DNA of 64,000 nucleotides from Istiophorus platypterus (GCA_016859345.1 CM029124.1:12240480-12304479), one strand, 5' to 3'; shown: positions 47,346 through 61,682, counted from the first letter of the stretch. Program-made: numbers and translations. The notes: generated from the sequence alone by a model not told the origin.

Positions 47346-50300
47346 GTTGGTCATTCCAAGTGTTTTAATCGCCAAGCTTGATGGACAGGCTGAGAGGACC
47401 TGAGGTGCGGCCATCCATCATAGGCCGGCTAGAATGGTAGTACGAGGGGTAGAGTTTCAAAGGGGGGCTTTTGGGCTGTGGGGGGGAAATGGAATTCTGA
47501 TGAAAGTGTGAGAGAAAGGCGGCTGTACACAGTAAAGGCCAATGAGGGCAAAAGGACCAAAGATTAGTGCTGCCGCTTCTGCAGCATGTTGGGAATGGCT
47601 GGTGGAATGGAGATTTTAATAGCACTTCTGCCATGTGACAGTATCGCCACCTGTGTTTTTATGTTCATTTGCCTTTGTATTCCTGTTTATGATCTGAAAA
47701 AGGGCTCACAGGCCAAGAACCAGTGAAATGCTTTCAAAACTTCATTCACATTATCATAGATTTATGTGTCAGTCTGATCATAACATTTCCTTCAACAAAG
47801 GTGGGGCACCTTGGTTTGTATTTGTGTGTAGTTTTGACATGTTTTTGTCATGTTTATGCATGTTGTGCGTCATGTGTCACTGCAGTAAGTAAGGATGAAG
47901 CTTGGGTGACTGCAATGCTGAAAATAGGATATGGCTCACCACCACAATACTCACACACAGACACACACACACTGATGTACTTCTCCTGAACTCACACAGA
48001 CATTTCCTTGTGCAGACACCACAGCCCATACACCCATCCAACAAACTAACCAGCCAGCAGGGCTAAAAAGAAAACACAGAGGGGAGGAGAAGATGAATAG
48101 TGAAGAAAGATTTGGAAATTATCATGTCTCACACATTCCAAAGGGAATGTAGCATAATGACTCAACCTTTTTCTTATCAGTAACTTTTGGCACAGGTGAG
48201 ATAAAACATTGAAAGTGAATCTACAAATCAAAGTATGATTATGACTATTGAGGGAGTAGAAACCAGATTTACTATGAAATATAAGATAGCGCTTCCCCCT
48301 TTTTCCCTTTTACCAACCATTTGGAAATGAAAAACTATTTAGCTGTTGCCAGTGAAGCCAGTTTGTTGCGGGAAAGCAGCATCCCATGCATGCTTCCAGC
48401 TGGACCCTGTCCCAGAATGCCATGCCTGGTTAATGTGGCCATTCTGTGCTGCCAAAATTAGAATTCATGGTTTATATTAAACAAACAAACACACAATCAA
48501 GAAAACAACGACGCAAATTGACCTTGCATGAACTGAACGTACTGTAGATGATTCTGCAAACTGGTAAAATTTATGCAGGCTGGTAATGGACTTTTTATAT
48601 TATGCCCACTTACTTTGGAAAATGAATCTTATTTTCAATCATATGTTCCTCAGGTACTGCATATACTGGAGATCTGATCTGTGGGTTCAGCTGTGGAGTC
48701 TTGAGTGATGCGATACAGTTGAGGATATTAATGGAGCCCCCCACCTCTCCTCTGGTGGCCTGTGCTGCACAAAGGCATTTCTGGATTCAAACCTCAGCAT
48801 GTTCAGGGCCAGTGGAGCATGCCCAGCAGTATGCCAAGGTTAGATGGGTGCCAAGGGTGCCACTAAACAGAACCTCATCCCCTGCTCTACCCTTTAATGC
48901 CCAACACAAAATACTGCAATTTAACACAATGCCATATAAAACAAATGCGATGGACAGAATGGAACCACAAAGCACCAAGACAAAAACAAAAATACCAAAC
49001 TATGTATCTTTTCTACATATTTCTATTTGTGAGTGAATTTCCCATCTAATTCGCACACTCCTGCTTTTGAAAGACTAATAATGTACACATCAGTGACTAG
49101 CCTTGGCAACAGCAGATGCCCATTTCATCTGTCACTTCCTATGTCTTATGGTTCCTATACACTTCTCCCTCCCGTTGTCTTTGTGAGTATAATTCACAGA
49201 TAATGTCTTCATCAGTGATGTACTCACAGTGCTCTGTTTGCGTTGACTTACAGGCCACACTCCCACTCTCTCTTACACACACACAGCCCCGGTCCGCTCC
49301 TGGCACCAAATGCAGATTACATCTTGTTTCCCAAACTACTAAAAGTGTCAGAGGCTGTCTGGCTTTGCTTTTATATAGTGTTATTAATGGCAGCGAGCAC
49401 CCACTGCCCCAGTCTTTGTGTATGTGTGCTTGAGTCTAATTAAAGGATCGCTGCTTACAGAAGCAGAGAATGGGTTTGCAAGATAGGAAATAATAATTGC
49501 AAATATTGTCATTATAGCATTCACGACTTATGAAATGACATGAGGTTGAACTGCATTTGAACTGTGAATTGTGAACTTGCTCAGCGATTGTAATGGCTTG
49601 CGGATAAAACCATAAGGGCCAGCTGTAGCTATTATATAACCTCTGACCAAGACCTTATAATCTCCTCCACAATAAGACTGTGAATAGTCTAGGTGGAATG
49701 CTGTACTCATTACTAAACTCGCAAGGCTCCAAAATTAGACCAACAGATTAAGTTCTCCGTCCCACAGGATTTCCACAGAATTTAATTGGCAGTTAACATG
49801 CTGCAAATATAATGAAAAATCTCCATTCGACCCAAATGTAGGTGTGATTCAAAAGAAATATCGCTCAAGTGTTGTTCTTTTTAGGCAGGTGTTGGCATGT
49901 TGTTGTAATATATGTTGTTGCTAACTTTTCAATTGAAAAATGAGCTTTGAAACAGTGGCCTTTGGTTGTAATGTTTCAGGATATCCAGAGCAGCGTTTTA
50001 ACAATTAGGACAAGACACTAAAGTCAGGACATGATTGGTATAGTGTCGTAACATGAGGTTCAATCCAAACTTTCTTTTAGACCCTTTGCAATTCTTCAAA
50101 CAGGACATATGGAACAGTTTGCTGCACAGAGATTGATCCAAATCCTAGTCATTTTAGCTAAGCCTAGTTTATTGACATATCGCAGTGATTTTATTTGGAA
50201 TTATTCTTGACCAGGGTCTGGGAGCTCAAGCCCATTGTATAGCTGAGCCTTTTTCTCAGACAGCTGTGGCTTGGTTGGGTCTCAGCTCCCCCTGTCTTAA

Positions 50301-50519
50301 CCTGAAGAATTATGTGCTCAGATAATTAGCTCTTATAGGTACACTCTCCATTTCTCCACTCCACTGGGCACATCATCTTCCTCGCCTCTTTATTGTTTGG
50401 TTTGCTTTGTCAGATCGATGTCTTGCTACTGCATAACCAGCACTCATATCTCAGGCTGCATAAATCACAACAAGGTTTCTATCGCTCGGGAGAGTGGTGT
50501 GGCTTGTACACTCAAATAG
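47346..50519. other. Intergenic, no gene recognised
   Basis: Single-copy DNA with short CA runs near 47,951-47,972. Open frames are short and featureless. Confidence 0.65.
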
Positions 50520-50551
<32 letters not shown>

Positions 50552-50570
50552 ACAAACACACACACACACA
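50520..50570. repeat. (CA)n microsatellite with AAAC interruptions
   Basis: CA array interrupted twice by CAAACA. Confidence 0.95.
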
Positions 50571-51006
50571 TAAACAAGTGGGTGGACCACTTTATGCTCC
50601 ACATGCAACAAACTCTCCTCACCTCTCTCCTTGTTACCTCTGCCCCTCTCTTCTCCTCCTTCTTTCTTTCCCGCATCTCCACTACTGCTAAGTGACCACT
50701 GAAGAGGAACCCATCAGATTATCCTCTACCCAGTAGTGATGGGTAAGGTGGATGCAACAGAATGGAGGGAGGGTAGGGGTCTGTATCATGGCTTATGATT
50801 GCAGTGCCACCCTTGTAATGAATTCAAAAAATGCAAATGCCTCTCCCCATGTAAAAGTTGACATTGTCTCCTGTGATAAATTTTCTGCTGAGGTAAGAGA
50901 CAATTTAGATGCGAATTACAAGCAGGCTCTTTGTCACTCCTCAGTTCCATTTACATCCTTAATTAGCTAATTCCCCCCTTTTCCATTAGTGGGTGAGAGA
51001 GAAAGA

Positions 51007-51007
51007 C

Positions 51008-51058
<51 letters not shown>
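51007..51058. repeat. (GA)n microsatellite
   Basis: About 25 GA units with early GACAGA variants. Confidence 0.96.
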
Positions 51059-51060
<2 letters not shown>

Positions 51061-54000
51061 CAGTGACACAGATAGAAACAATTGACATCTAGAGCTGATC
51101 TCAGTAACAAATATTAAAAAGTAAATATTAAAAAGACACAAGCACACCCATCTATCCAACTTCAAACAAAGGTACATAAACCTTGATTATGGTGCAGGAA
51201 ATGAGCCAGAAACACCATCCCATGTGTTAGGACCTCAGTGTTGATCAGCATCCCCAGATCTGTGTTTCTGTTAATGTCATCCTTAACAGGAAACTAAACA
51301 CCGCAGGTTTGAAAACATTAGCTATGCCTACTAAAATACTCATTTACCAAGCCTCCTCATCACACGACACTCCTCTGCTTTGAATGACAGGCCTAAACAT
51401 GCTATTCTATTAGAGGGCTTACTCAATAGAGCAATGTTCAGTCATTCGTGTCCCTCCCAAGTGCACGACTTGTCTGTGAGACCCCACAAAGAATATGCTC
51501 AACACGAGGTCATATATTACAGTTTACAATATGTGCTTGGTCTCCGTGACAGTGGAGAGTCGCTCAGAGCGTCACATCAAAGCCTGGATTGGCACACATG
51601 CTATGGTTTCTAATGATGTAAACTGAAGCGTGGTGTGAATATTCATGTTTAGACCAAAGAATGATGATGTCCTGATTTCATGGCGCAGCGTAGGCCTTGC
51701 TTTCTGATTTTGTTCTGCTATCTTTAATGTATACATTCGAACAGTGGGGACTAATAGAGCATGTGGCAGCTTTACAATGCAAGGGATCTGTGGGTGGCCA
51801 ATTCATTCTGCCAGCTGACTGCCCCTAAATATGGTCTGCCAAACACAGTGTGGGTTGTGTGAAGAAACTGACAGCGCAACTTATATTTAGTTCGGTCATA
51901 GAATTGCTGTGAAACCTTTTATAATAAATCTATGTGTTTCCACACCCTAACTTACAATGTGTTGTTATTATTATACTGGTCAAACTGCAATTTTGAATTG
52001 TACTAGAGCACGTCATAGTCCTACAAATGTTGATCCAAGATGTTTTTTCCCCCTTTTACAACAAACCCACATAGCTGTTGTTATGCAAAAAATTTCTGTG
52101 TACAGATGTGCTGCTCAGTGTATGTTCCACCCAGAACATGGAAGCTACGCCAACTCGTGTCCCCTTGGAAAGTGTAAGCAATTTAGCCTTGCTTGCCAAC
52201 ATCAGCACTGATCACCATAAGACGTTACTTTGCATTTGTCTAACATTATAGAATGCACAGGGGTCTGCCTAGCTTTGGCTGTCTCTTTTTCGTGGTTCCA
52301 GTTGCAGGAATGGCTACCAACACTTCATAAATCAACGCATAATTCAAATCACAACACAGAGTAATGTACAGAGTCAGAGAGTACCACAGAGGGCGTTCAA
52401 ATCACAGAAGGGACTAAGCAGTGACTAACAACATTGGCCCCCATCTGATTGACGGCCAGTGTGACTGTCTGACAAGAAATTTAAAATAGGAATCTATTTA
52501 TGATGCTTGTCGAACAATCAGTGTAAAAGTACACGCACACTCCAAACCAAATGTAGGGGGGCTATCATAGAATGAAGCTTCTTTTTGGTAGAGTAATTAA
52601 ACTTTCACTGTATAAGTATAAACCAGTTTTTGGAATATAAATTAATATTTCCTTCACCCATGATTGTTCTTCCTGATTACTGTCTGTGCCACAAATTTGT
52701 TTCTTTCAAAGTAAAATACCATAACCGGCGAAGAAAATCTTTCTGTGTGAGGCATTCCCAGGTCCACCACTTGCCAAAGTTTTAATCAGAGGGCATTAGT
52801 TTTGCCTGGAATGTGCTGCCTCCCTCTGTAAACTGGTAAATAAAAAAAACAAAAAACAAGCTTGCTATTTACGGTACACACAATTAACCAGCGAAAACAA
52901 TGGCGAAACTAACAACCCACTTGAACTGGCCTCATATCTGCGGCGAATCAAATGGGTCTCGTTTTGGTTTTTTTTGTTTTTTTACACTCATATGTAAGTG
53001 TTTTATGAATGTGGCTATCCTTCTAATAGGAATGTTTGTGGGGATAAGACTTTATTTATGCTTGTGGCTCATTGTGTGCTGCTCTCTAATGGATTCGGAT
53101 GACCAGCGTGTCAAAACAAATTTGATTCATTGTCTCTGATAGATTGTCTCCTCCCCATCAAGCAGTGTTGAAAGAATTTGACAGAATGCATATTCATGTT
53201 ACCGTGTGAGCTTATGATGGACAGGATTGTCTTTCCTTCTTTTTTATTTTCTTTTGTTTGTTCCACAGCTCTGGCAGTTTTTCTTTTCTTCGGGATCTTA
53301 AATGTAAAGAAAAGCACACATGTGACTTTCACACTTAGGAAACACTGTCATTACCTACATCAATCATGTGCTATATTTTCAGACATGTTGCTTTAATGTA
53401 CCATTTTAAATGCAAAGTCTGGGGGACACACCGCTGCTGGCCTCTCATGGTGTAGGTATATGTTCTTCAGCCACTGTAAAATGTGTATGAACAGAGAGAG
53501 GGATGGCAGTCACGAGAGAGAGGATGCATTGTCTGTCTTTTTCTGTCATTAGGCGGCGTCTGGAGGATGATGTGGAAGCAGTATGGGGTCTGGGGGAAGT
53601 ATTTATGACCCTGTAGGAAACTCGTTGGACTGCGGTGATCTGCAGGGAGATAATGGGAGGGAATGGGATGCAGCGAGGTGTTCTGACGGCACCAACCAGA
53701 CAAGGAAACAGCCAGGATAAATCAATGTTGGTCATTTTCTCTCCTCCGCCATCACCCCCCTGCCTCACCGCGCCCACCTCAAGTCATTTACACATTCCAT
53801 CATTAGGACCCCTTCAAGAATTTTGACTGAAACAACATAGTCACGCGGAAAAGGGAAAGAAAAATTTTATGTAAAATTGACTAGAGAAAAATGTTTTTAC
53901 TCGAACAGTGTGATTTAAAATGGCAGCGTAGTAATGCTAATTTGATTTAATTCTGACACAGCCGCTTGAATGACTTTTCTGGTGACATTGGGAGGCATAC

Positions 54001-55429
54001 AAACAAGACTTCACCTCATTAAACAGGAACAAACTGAGGGGAAATTACACTTAGTTATGGAAATGGATTTTAAGCATGCACAGCATTACTTGCACTGACT
54101 TTAAGCTGAAATATGAAAAACATCAGTGTTGGTGTTAGCTTGGCTGTGACGCCAACACCATTAAAGGGAGTGAAGATCAAGGTTCAATCTAACCTCTGAT
54201 GATCAAAAGAGACAACTCATTATAGAAGTATATTGACCTTAAAGAAGGCTTAATTTAATAAAGCACTACATCCGAAGGTAGGAGTGCATTTATGGTTGCT
54301 AAAGCACAATGCACACACAATATTACAAGTGCAGCTAAAACAAATAGATGAACTACCGCAGCGAGTAAAAGCTTGCAGTTCGATCAGGGGAGCAGAGAGT
54401 CCGGGACATGAGTCCGTGCCAACAGAATGAAAATAAAATAAAACTAACATTATTTTTAACTTTACGACCAAGTGCATACCTTAAATGTTGTCGTCTATTG
54501 TGCTCACTGGATCCATTAGAAACCAGTAACTGCCCATTGTAACACAATTTAAAATTTAAAAACGGTTTAAAGAAAGACTGTGTAAAAGTTAAAGGAAACA
54601 TATATTGTTTTGCTTAATTTGTTAATCCTGTTATAAATGAAATTTTGATATCATAGTCAATCAAACTCACCCTTTCTCAGTACAATGCACTGATGCATTT
54701 TCCTGATATTGCGCCCTTAAAATACCCCCATCACCTCAAAAAACGTTGTTTTTTTTTTTTTTTTTTATTCTCCTGCTTTCTTTTGTTTTTCAAGGCACTT
54801 AAAGGTGACATTGAACAGGACGGGTGTTTATCTGTTGTCTACAAACTAATCTGTTTGCATTACCGCTTGTATTCCAATGGTCCCATTATGCATTAGAAAA
54901 GCAATTAACAGTTCATTAAACTTCGTAGGTGTTAATACAAGTCATAAGACTAAGCCATCTGTCGGATTCTCTCCCAAGCCCCACTTTGATACCATCCACT
55001 AAACAACGTTTCTAACCAATTAAGGTTAGATTTGGTAATTTAAATTTGAAAATAGAACATCTTCTGCTGGTTGTCTAATAATAGGGATACATATGGTGAG
55101 GGTTTGCAGTGTGATAATGAGAGATAGAACCTCCTCAATTTGTCTTGTAAATATTGGGGTGGGAGGCAGATTGAGGCCTCAGGACTTAACGTACATCTTT
55201 CCTAAACCTTCATACTGTGTTTCAAGTATGGCAAGGAGAGTAAAAAAAAATTACAGTATCAGGAACATTACAAATTTAGGCATGGTATCCTGAGTTTAAT
55301 ATGATATAAAAATAGCCAGACACTGTATGAACAATGATGGACCCAACTACTCATTTGCTATTTGTTGACTAGATAAATGTTGCGTTTTGTATCATCTGTG
55401 GACACGACAAATGAACAGAGTGAACATGA
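51059..55429. other. Intergenic, no gene recognised
   Basis: AT-rich with poly-T at 54,749-54,766. No coding, RNA or repeat family was recognised. Confidence 0.65.
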
Positions 55430-55700
55430 TTCAATTCATCATGTTTCTTGAGGATTTAGTTAGATTTGCTCTCATTAGTGGCTCATCTGTCAGGGAGACA
55501 CTCTGATCCTGGAGAGAAAAAAATGCCTCTCCTCACTTAATTGGGAGCCACACACGCAGTGAAAGAGACACAGCAGCTATGTCAACCTTTTACATCCCGA
55601 ATTTATCTTCCAAAATCAATCCGTCAACATCCTAATTGGCCCTCACTTTATGATTGCTGTGCTGTGCTGGCTCACTCTCTGAGGATCTAAAGCTAAATGG
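55430..55700. promoter_or_regulatory. Candidate conserved non-coding element
   Basis: Repeat-free block with CTCATTAGTGGCTCATC, CACTTAATTGGGAGCC and CCTAATTGGCCCTCAC cores spread over about 200 bp. Homeodomain-type TAATTG sites recur. Conservation is untested. Confidence 0.3.
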
Positions 55701-58700
55701 AGTCATAAGCTCAACAGATAAAATTTTGAAATATGTGATGCTTAGCAATCATCCGTTTATATAAATCTTAAACCGAAAGATAGGGTTTAGATAAATGTGC
55801 CTGGAGATGTTCAAGGAGGAGGAGACAGCTTTAAGGCCTTTCAGAATTTATCAAAGTTCAGTATTGAGCGTCTGCAGTACAGGAAATTTAAATTATTAGT
55901 ACATTATTAGTCTGGACGGTTTGCCAACCACTAAATGTTCCCAAGAAATAAGAGAGGACCTGTATCACATCAAGTGAAAGTAAAACAGGTAACATCAACG
56001 CAGCCTGAATGAGTATTGACATATTATTCAAGGTGCTGGCAAAAGAATGGCTCTCATTAGTCTTCTGTGAGTCGGTAATGGCAGATCACCTCTTAGGGCC
56101 AGAGAATTGACAGGCTGTGCTTCCCCTCAGCAGATATCTGAGAGCTTTTTATTGGCTTCCCTTCCAAATCCCTCCTACTAATGCTGCCCGATGGCCTGGT
56201 TAACCTTGGTGATGCCTTCTGTGGCTGGAAAGGTATCACACAAAGTTCACTCAATCATTAGCAGTACAATGGAGTTCAATTCTGCATGCTTTGGAGTTTT
56301 ATTGATATATTCATTTGGGTCAATGTGGATTTGGGAGCACGAAGAAGTTTTTTTTTTTTATTTTGGGAATCCTTTAGAATTAATCCAGAATGTTTTACAT
56401 TTTTATCATGGGGGCCAGGAAAAGCTATTGAATTTGCCATTTTGTATAGAACACACTTCTGAGAGAAAAGTTTCTTTCTCCTACTTAATGAACAGGTGTC
56501 TACATAACACAGCCTACCCAACAGATGGCAGCGTAATTAGCAGTCATTATGGTGGTCTTGAAGAGGACCGGGATCTGTGCGGCCGCACAGAGCGCCTAAC
56601 CTCTTCACCCCCTGACAGGGCCCACGGGGGGCTGCTGACACGTGTTGTTCTCCTGGAGAAGCCAAAGGTGGAGTTCCCCTTTCACAAGGTGTCATCCTGA
56701 TGTGCTGGAAACCCCGAGACATGTGTTAAAGGATCAGAGTGTCAAGGGCCTCTCGCTGGTCAAGCCACCATAGGAACAATGAGCAGAAAAGTCTGGTGGC
56801 TTGAACAGAAGGCAATTGTAATGTTTGGAGGACTTCTTTGAGAAGTGGTTTTATAAAACACTACTTTAATGGTTTTCTTGTTGTGTTTGCCTCAAATTAT
56901 TGTTTCAGTGCATTAAGGAAAACACAAATACATGTTTTTAAAGTCAAACCAATGTCACTCTTTGCCTAAAAAATACCTCCAATGTACCTGCATTGTAGCC
57001 ATGTATCTTGAGCAGCAGACATATGCTTTTGTGACCTCAGCGTGATCTGACCTTTAAAACAACGCAGATTCCTCCTGCCGTACTGAAGGTAGCTACGGAT
57101 ATGGTTTGTGGGGTCATTCCCTGTTCATGTCACTGTTCATGCCCGACTACCCCTCTGTTGTTGGGCCATTGGTGGGGGTGAGCAGAGGCTGCTGTCGGGT
57201 GGGAGGGGTTGAGGGGGCTGCCAATAGGCTTGTAATTTCCCCTCACTTAGAAATGAATTCCATCTAATCTCATTCCACCATGTCAAATAGCAGCGCGACA
57301 CGCTGTTTTATACTGTAACATTTGGTTATACTGAAGCAGCTGAGTGCCTCTCGCTCCAGCTCGACACCCTCTGGATATTAAAACTCTGTATAATATTTCA
57401 CTGAGGTCGGATGTGGCTTAAATACAGTGCATTAGCGTGGCCCTGATAAATACTTGCCCCAAGTTTGCAGTCTTACATTTCTTATCCAATAAACTTGGAT
57501 GGCAGACACTGTAGCTGTGATTTACTATGATCTCAACCACATTAAGAATCAAGGTTGAACTTACAGAAGGAGAAAATGACCCCTGGCTGTGTTTTGACCA
57601 TCACAATACTTTCTATTATCAAGGCCAGACAATCAATCCATTCACCAGATTAATGGTTATATTGCTCTTAGAAAATATGCTTATTAGTGGTGAGATCAGA
57701 TGTGGATGATCCAACGACATCCTTAGAAGATTCTTTTGCTTGATTTTTCATTATTTTTATGGATATTATTATCAATAAAACATACATAAAGGAAATCACA
57801 AACACATTTTCGCTGGTTTAAAAAAACGTCTTAACTTAGTGCGACACTGGTTATTTGTGATTGTACATTCCTTAGTTCATTTCAATTACTTTTGGGGTGA
57901 AGGAAAAGGAAGAAGAAAAAGCACCGAGGCAACTTCTCCAGTGTAACTCGGTCCACTTGATCACTTCGCCTCCATGCTTGCAGTGTGTCACTCTGCCAAT
58001 ATACAGGGAACATTATGTTCATCTCCCCATCTACATAAAGAATAAGAATACTTTAAACTGCAAATTACCATACATTAAATTGTGTCAGCCGCCCCAGTCA
58101 TCCCAGTAAACATCATTAACATAAGGTAACCAACAAAATAAATAAGCACAAAAATAAATCTCATCTTATAGTAGCAATTACCTTGTTATTTATTCAAAAA
58201 GAAGTTTTTCTTTCTTTTAAGCAGAACGTAGTAGCCCCTGGAGGGGGTTAAATTTCTGAGTTTGTTTGCAGTAATAATATATTCCATTAAGTCATAATCA
58301 GCATCAGAGGAATGTAAGAAGTTCAGCTCCATTGCTACCTTCCCATCAGTGAGTCATTATTACAATATTGCTGCTCTTAAGTAGCTCACTGACTGGCTGA
58401 CCAGCTCTGAAATCCACACTAAACCACTTGCTAGCCTGCACAAAATGACCAGTTGGCTCATTGCTTTCAGTGATAAAATGAAGAAACTCACAACAAGGAC
58501 AACACTGACACCTGCTAATACAAAGTTGTTATTCACCTGAAACCTGAGGTATTTTTGAAGGAGAACTTTTTAATATCTCATTCAGTCACATGAATTAAGG
58601 TTGCATTTGGTGTCATTTTAGAATGATCTTCTAATTATTTTGACTAGACAATGGCCAGTTAAGATGTAGTTAATTATAGAGTAGATGGTACGCTTGTATA

Positions 58701-59617
58701 TTAATGGACATATTGGTATATGAGAATAAAAATAATATTAGTCGCCGTGATTTTGAAAAATGTCATTGAATTTTGTCTTCCTGTGTACAAAAATGAAATT
58801 TTATGAGCTCAATCCAAATCCTTTTGTGGAAGTAAACATATTTTCTGCAGACAAATCAATTTGTTTTTTTGCACAATCAAAACTAATCTGTAAACAATTC
58901 TCAAATGTATACATTATTCATAGTTGATGACAGCCCCTTTAGGGCACTTCTCATTTAGTTTGTGTCAATCATGACAGTTGAGAACATAATTGCTGATAAA
59001 AAACAATTTATGTGATGAGTTGATGTTAATTATCGTGGATTAATATTAAAATTGTAAAGCAGCTGGAGCATTACAGTTTTCCAAATTATATAGCACACAG
59101 CCCCACAACAAACACACACAGACTATGGACAGCAACCTAAATTCATTTGTCTCGTGTTAAGCTCATTTCTAGGAGATGAGGAAATAGAGTGGGTTTTTTT
59201 CCTTTTCATCTTTCGATGGGATTTAGGAAGCATGTAAGTGAGGTTTTCTTTGTTATTTACACCAGGGCCTGGGCCCCTAAGTTTATCCTGCCTCATATGG
59301 AGCCAGCTTAAGAGATGGTGAGCCCTGGGAACAATTCCTCTTGTGGAAACAAAATGACTCCTGTATTTCATCTGTTGTTATGGTAAAAAGTGGTGACTCT
59401 AAATGATCGCTTCTATGCATATGTGGATTGGTGTTTGCCTTTGCTCTGGCAGGGAGCCAGTGGCTGAACCTTCTGTTCCCCATATGGTAGCATTGTGGTG
59501 AAAATGCTGGACAATTGCCCCCTCCCTGGGAGAAGCCCCCGGGTCTCGCTGCTGGAGGAGAAACTGTTGGTTTCACTTTTTATCGAAACCCCCACAGGAA
59601 ACCAGACAGCCTCTGGG
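55701..59617. other. Intergenic, no confirmed gene
   Basis: Contains another conserved-looking stretch at about 56,030-56,190 (GGCTCTCATTAGTC, TTTTTATTGGCTTCCC). A 169-codon plus-strand open frame (56,191-56,700) lacks any recognisable motif and is treated as chance. Confidence 0.6.
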
Positions 59618-59632
59618 CACGCACACACACAC

Positions 59633-59727
<95 letters not shown>
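59618..59727. repeat. (CA)n microsatellite
   Basis: About 110 bp, among the longest CA arrays in the window, with CG-containing units near both ends. Confidence 0.97.
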
Positions 59728-59728
<1 letters not shown>

Positions 59729-60359
59729 GCAGTCTCACACTTACACACATGCATTGATAAATATACAGGTTATTTAACAAGCTGTATGATAGCCACAGAT
59801 GATTTGCATTAAAGTCGGGGGAGCAGAAAGGTTGACAAGGAGACAGAATGATGCTGCGAAAGGGAAGGTTAGATGTCCGCAATTCAAAGTCGCTCAATAT
59901 ACATGGGAACAATGTCTGAGCATCTCTATAAATTCTTTCATTGTGTATTAATCTATTAAAGGAGAGAATTGCCATATTTAATCAGTTCACAAGCTTACCG
60001 ATCTGATCTGAGGCTTTCCTTTCCTTTCCTCTGTTGCACATCTGAATAAATATTTCATCTTAACAGCGCCTCCGTCTTTTATGTAACAAATTGCTTTGTT
60101 TCATTTGCTTCGTAGTTGATAAAACACACACACGCATACGCACAGATAAAGAAAAACAGCAAATGCACAACTGCAAGTGAGCAAGGCCCCTCGTGGAAAT
60201 ACCCACAGGCTCTAATAGCTCACTTGACTAATTTAGAATGAATTTTAAAAAGTTCATTACTATATGTAAATGCATAGCCACAACGAAATCTGCAAGATCT
60301 GCAAATATGCTGATGATGCACCGAAAGACAATGTAGCCCATGTTGTTTTATTTTAATGA
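59728..60359. other. Intergenic, no gene recognised
   Basis: AT-rich sequence with a minor CA run near 60,124. Nothing was recognised. Confidence 0.65.
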
Positions 60360-60670
60360 ACAATGCTTTCCCCGCAGACGAATAATGTGATTACCAATTG
60401 CTCCTCCTCACCAGTTGGGTTGTCTCAGTTTGCTGAAGTTATCGTGTCCTCCCTGTCATTCGGCTCTGTTTGCATGGCTGTCACATCGGCCACCCTTAAT
60501 GGAGAAATTAATTACCACTGGTGTCATCTCTCATGGCACAGGAGTCAATTTGATCATGTTAACCAAATGAAAGGACCAATTGATATACCCGTCCTTTGTA
60601 ATCATGCTTTGATGGAGAGGATTAAAATACATTTAGGCTATTTAACAGTATTCATTAGATACAACTGCCA
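60360..60670. promoter_or_regulatory. Candidate conserved non-coding element
   Basis: A repeat-free block of about 310 bp with GAGAAATTAATTACCACTGG (60,502-60,521), GACCAATTGATATACC and GTTAACCAAATG. A 106-codon open frame runs through it but has no protein-like character. This is the clearest enhancer-like block by eye in the upstream desert. The evidence is motif density and lack of repeats only. Confidence 0.33.
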
Positions 60671-60984
60671 TTATGTGATATGAACTATTAATTGATTTAA
60701 GAGGTCATAGTCTCACTCTTTAACATTGATAAAAATATTGAGATGTCACATTCATCAAAAATAATATAAAGATATGAGGTGCAATAAAATACATAAATTT
60801 AATAAGCATTAACATTAGTAAGATAACATGTTATTGTCGAAAAAAAAATTAGATAATCAAAAATTGAAAGCTTGGATGTCTTTTGTTCTTGGGTGACATT
60901 ATTACATTAATTTCACTGCATGGCAAATAACTTAATGGCAAATAACTGGTGGAAAGTAATTATTGACTAAAAGCCTTACTTAAA

Positions 60985-61682
60985 ATTTTGAAGTAACTGT
61001 ACTTTACTGTCTATCTATTATATGTCACTATATTTCTGCTCTTCTACATCTCCTCTACATTTCAAATGCAAATATTGTACGTTTTATTCCCACTTTATTC
61101 ATTTAAGAGCTACAGTTACTAATTACTTATTCATTTATTTATCTTTACATATGTCAAATGTAAAACGTAGGTAAAGATTTAACTAGTGGTACCCAACCAT
61201 TTGGTTTGGGACACTTTACAGAAAACATGTGTCAGATGTCTATGAGATTTTGGCAGTTCCAACAAAGAAACATTCCCCCTCTAAACCCTTCAGATTGTGT
61301 GATTTTAATAACTGTTTATATTATTTCTACTATTTTAGAAAAAAAGCAGAGTTTAGAGACAAGTCTAAAAAAATTAAAACCTCTTGCTATTTAATCATCA
61401 CATAACCCCACAGATTAATGTCATGACCCTAAAGAGGGACCTGGACACCACTGCATTAAACTATCTAACTGTATAAAAACTAGTAAAAACTAGCACCCCA
61501 CAACCAGCTAAAACTGTAAAATGCTGCTTACACACTGATGCATCAGTATTAGCAAATAATGTAAATATGAAATAATGTCATGTTATTTATAACAGGGGGA
61601 TGGTTACTTCTTACTTTCATTACTGATACTTCTGTACTTTACTTAAGCAAAAGATCTGAGTACTCCTTCCACTTCTGTTTGC
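60985..61682 (+). mobile_element. Teleost interspersed repeat interrupted by a second element
   Basis: The left part (about 60,985-61,185) carries GCAAATATTGTACGTTTTATTC and GAGCTACAGTTACTAATTACTT. The right part (about 61,454-61,682) carries ATTAAACTATCTAACTGTAT, AAAATGCTGCTTACACACTGATGC and the typical 3' end TACTTCTGTACTTTACTTAAGCAAAAGATCTGAGTACTCCTTCCACTTCTG (given here as consecutive pieces of one terminal motif). The family is the same as at 38,640-39,130, in the same orientation. The two parts are collinear with the family and are separated only by the nested insertion. Confidence 0.7.
61186..61453 (+). mobile_element. Nested TIR-type non-autonomous element
   Basis: Begins AGTGGTACCCAACCATTTGG and ends GGGACCTGGACACCACTGC. 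The ends are imperfect inverted repeats (AGTGGTACCCAACC against the complement AGTGGTGTCCAGGTCC). The start resembles a common fish repeat that opens GTGGTTCCCAACC and contains GTGACCC. The length is about 268 bp with no coding capacity. It splits the surrounding repeat, so it inserted later. Confidence 0.55.

Noticed and set aside
56191..56700. 169-codon plus-strand open frame
   Set aside because: No family resemblance and no codon bias; it covers two regions of different composition.
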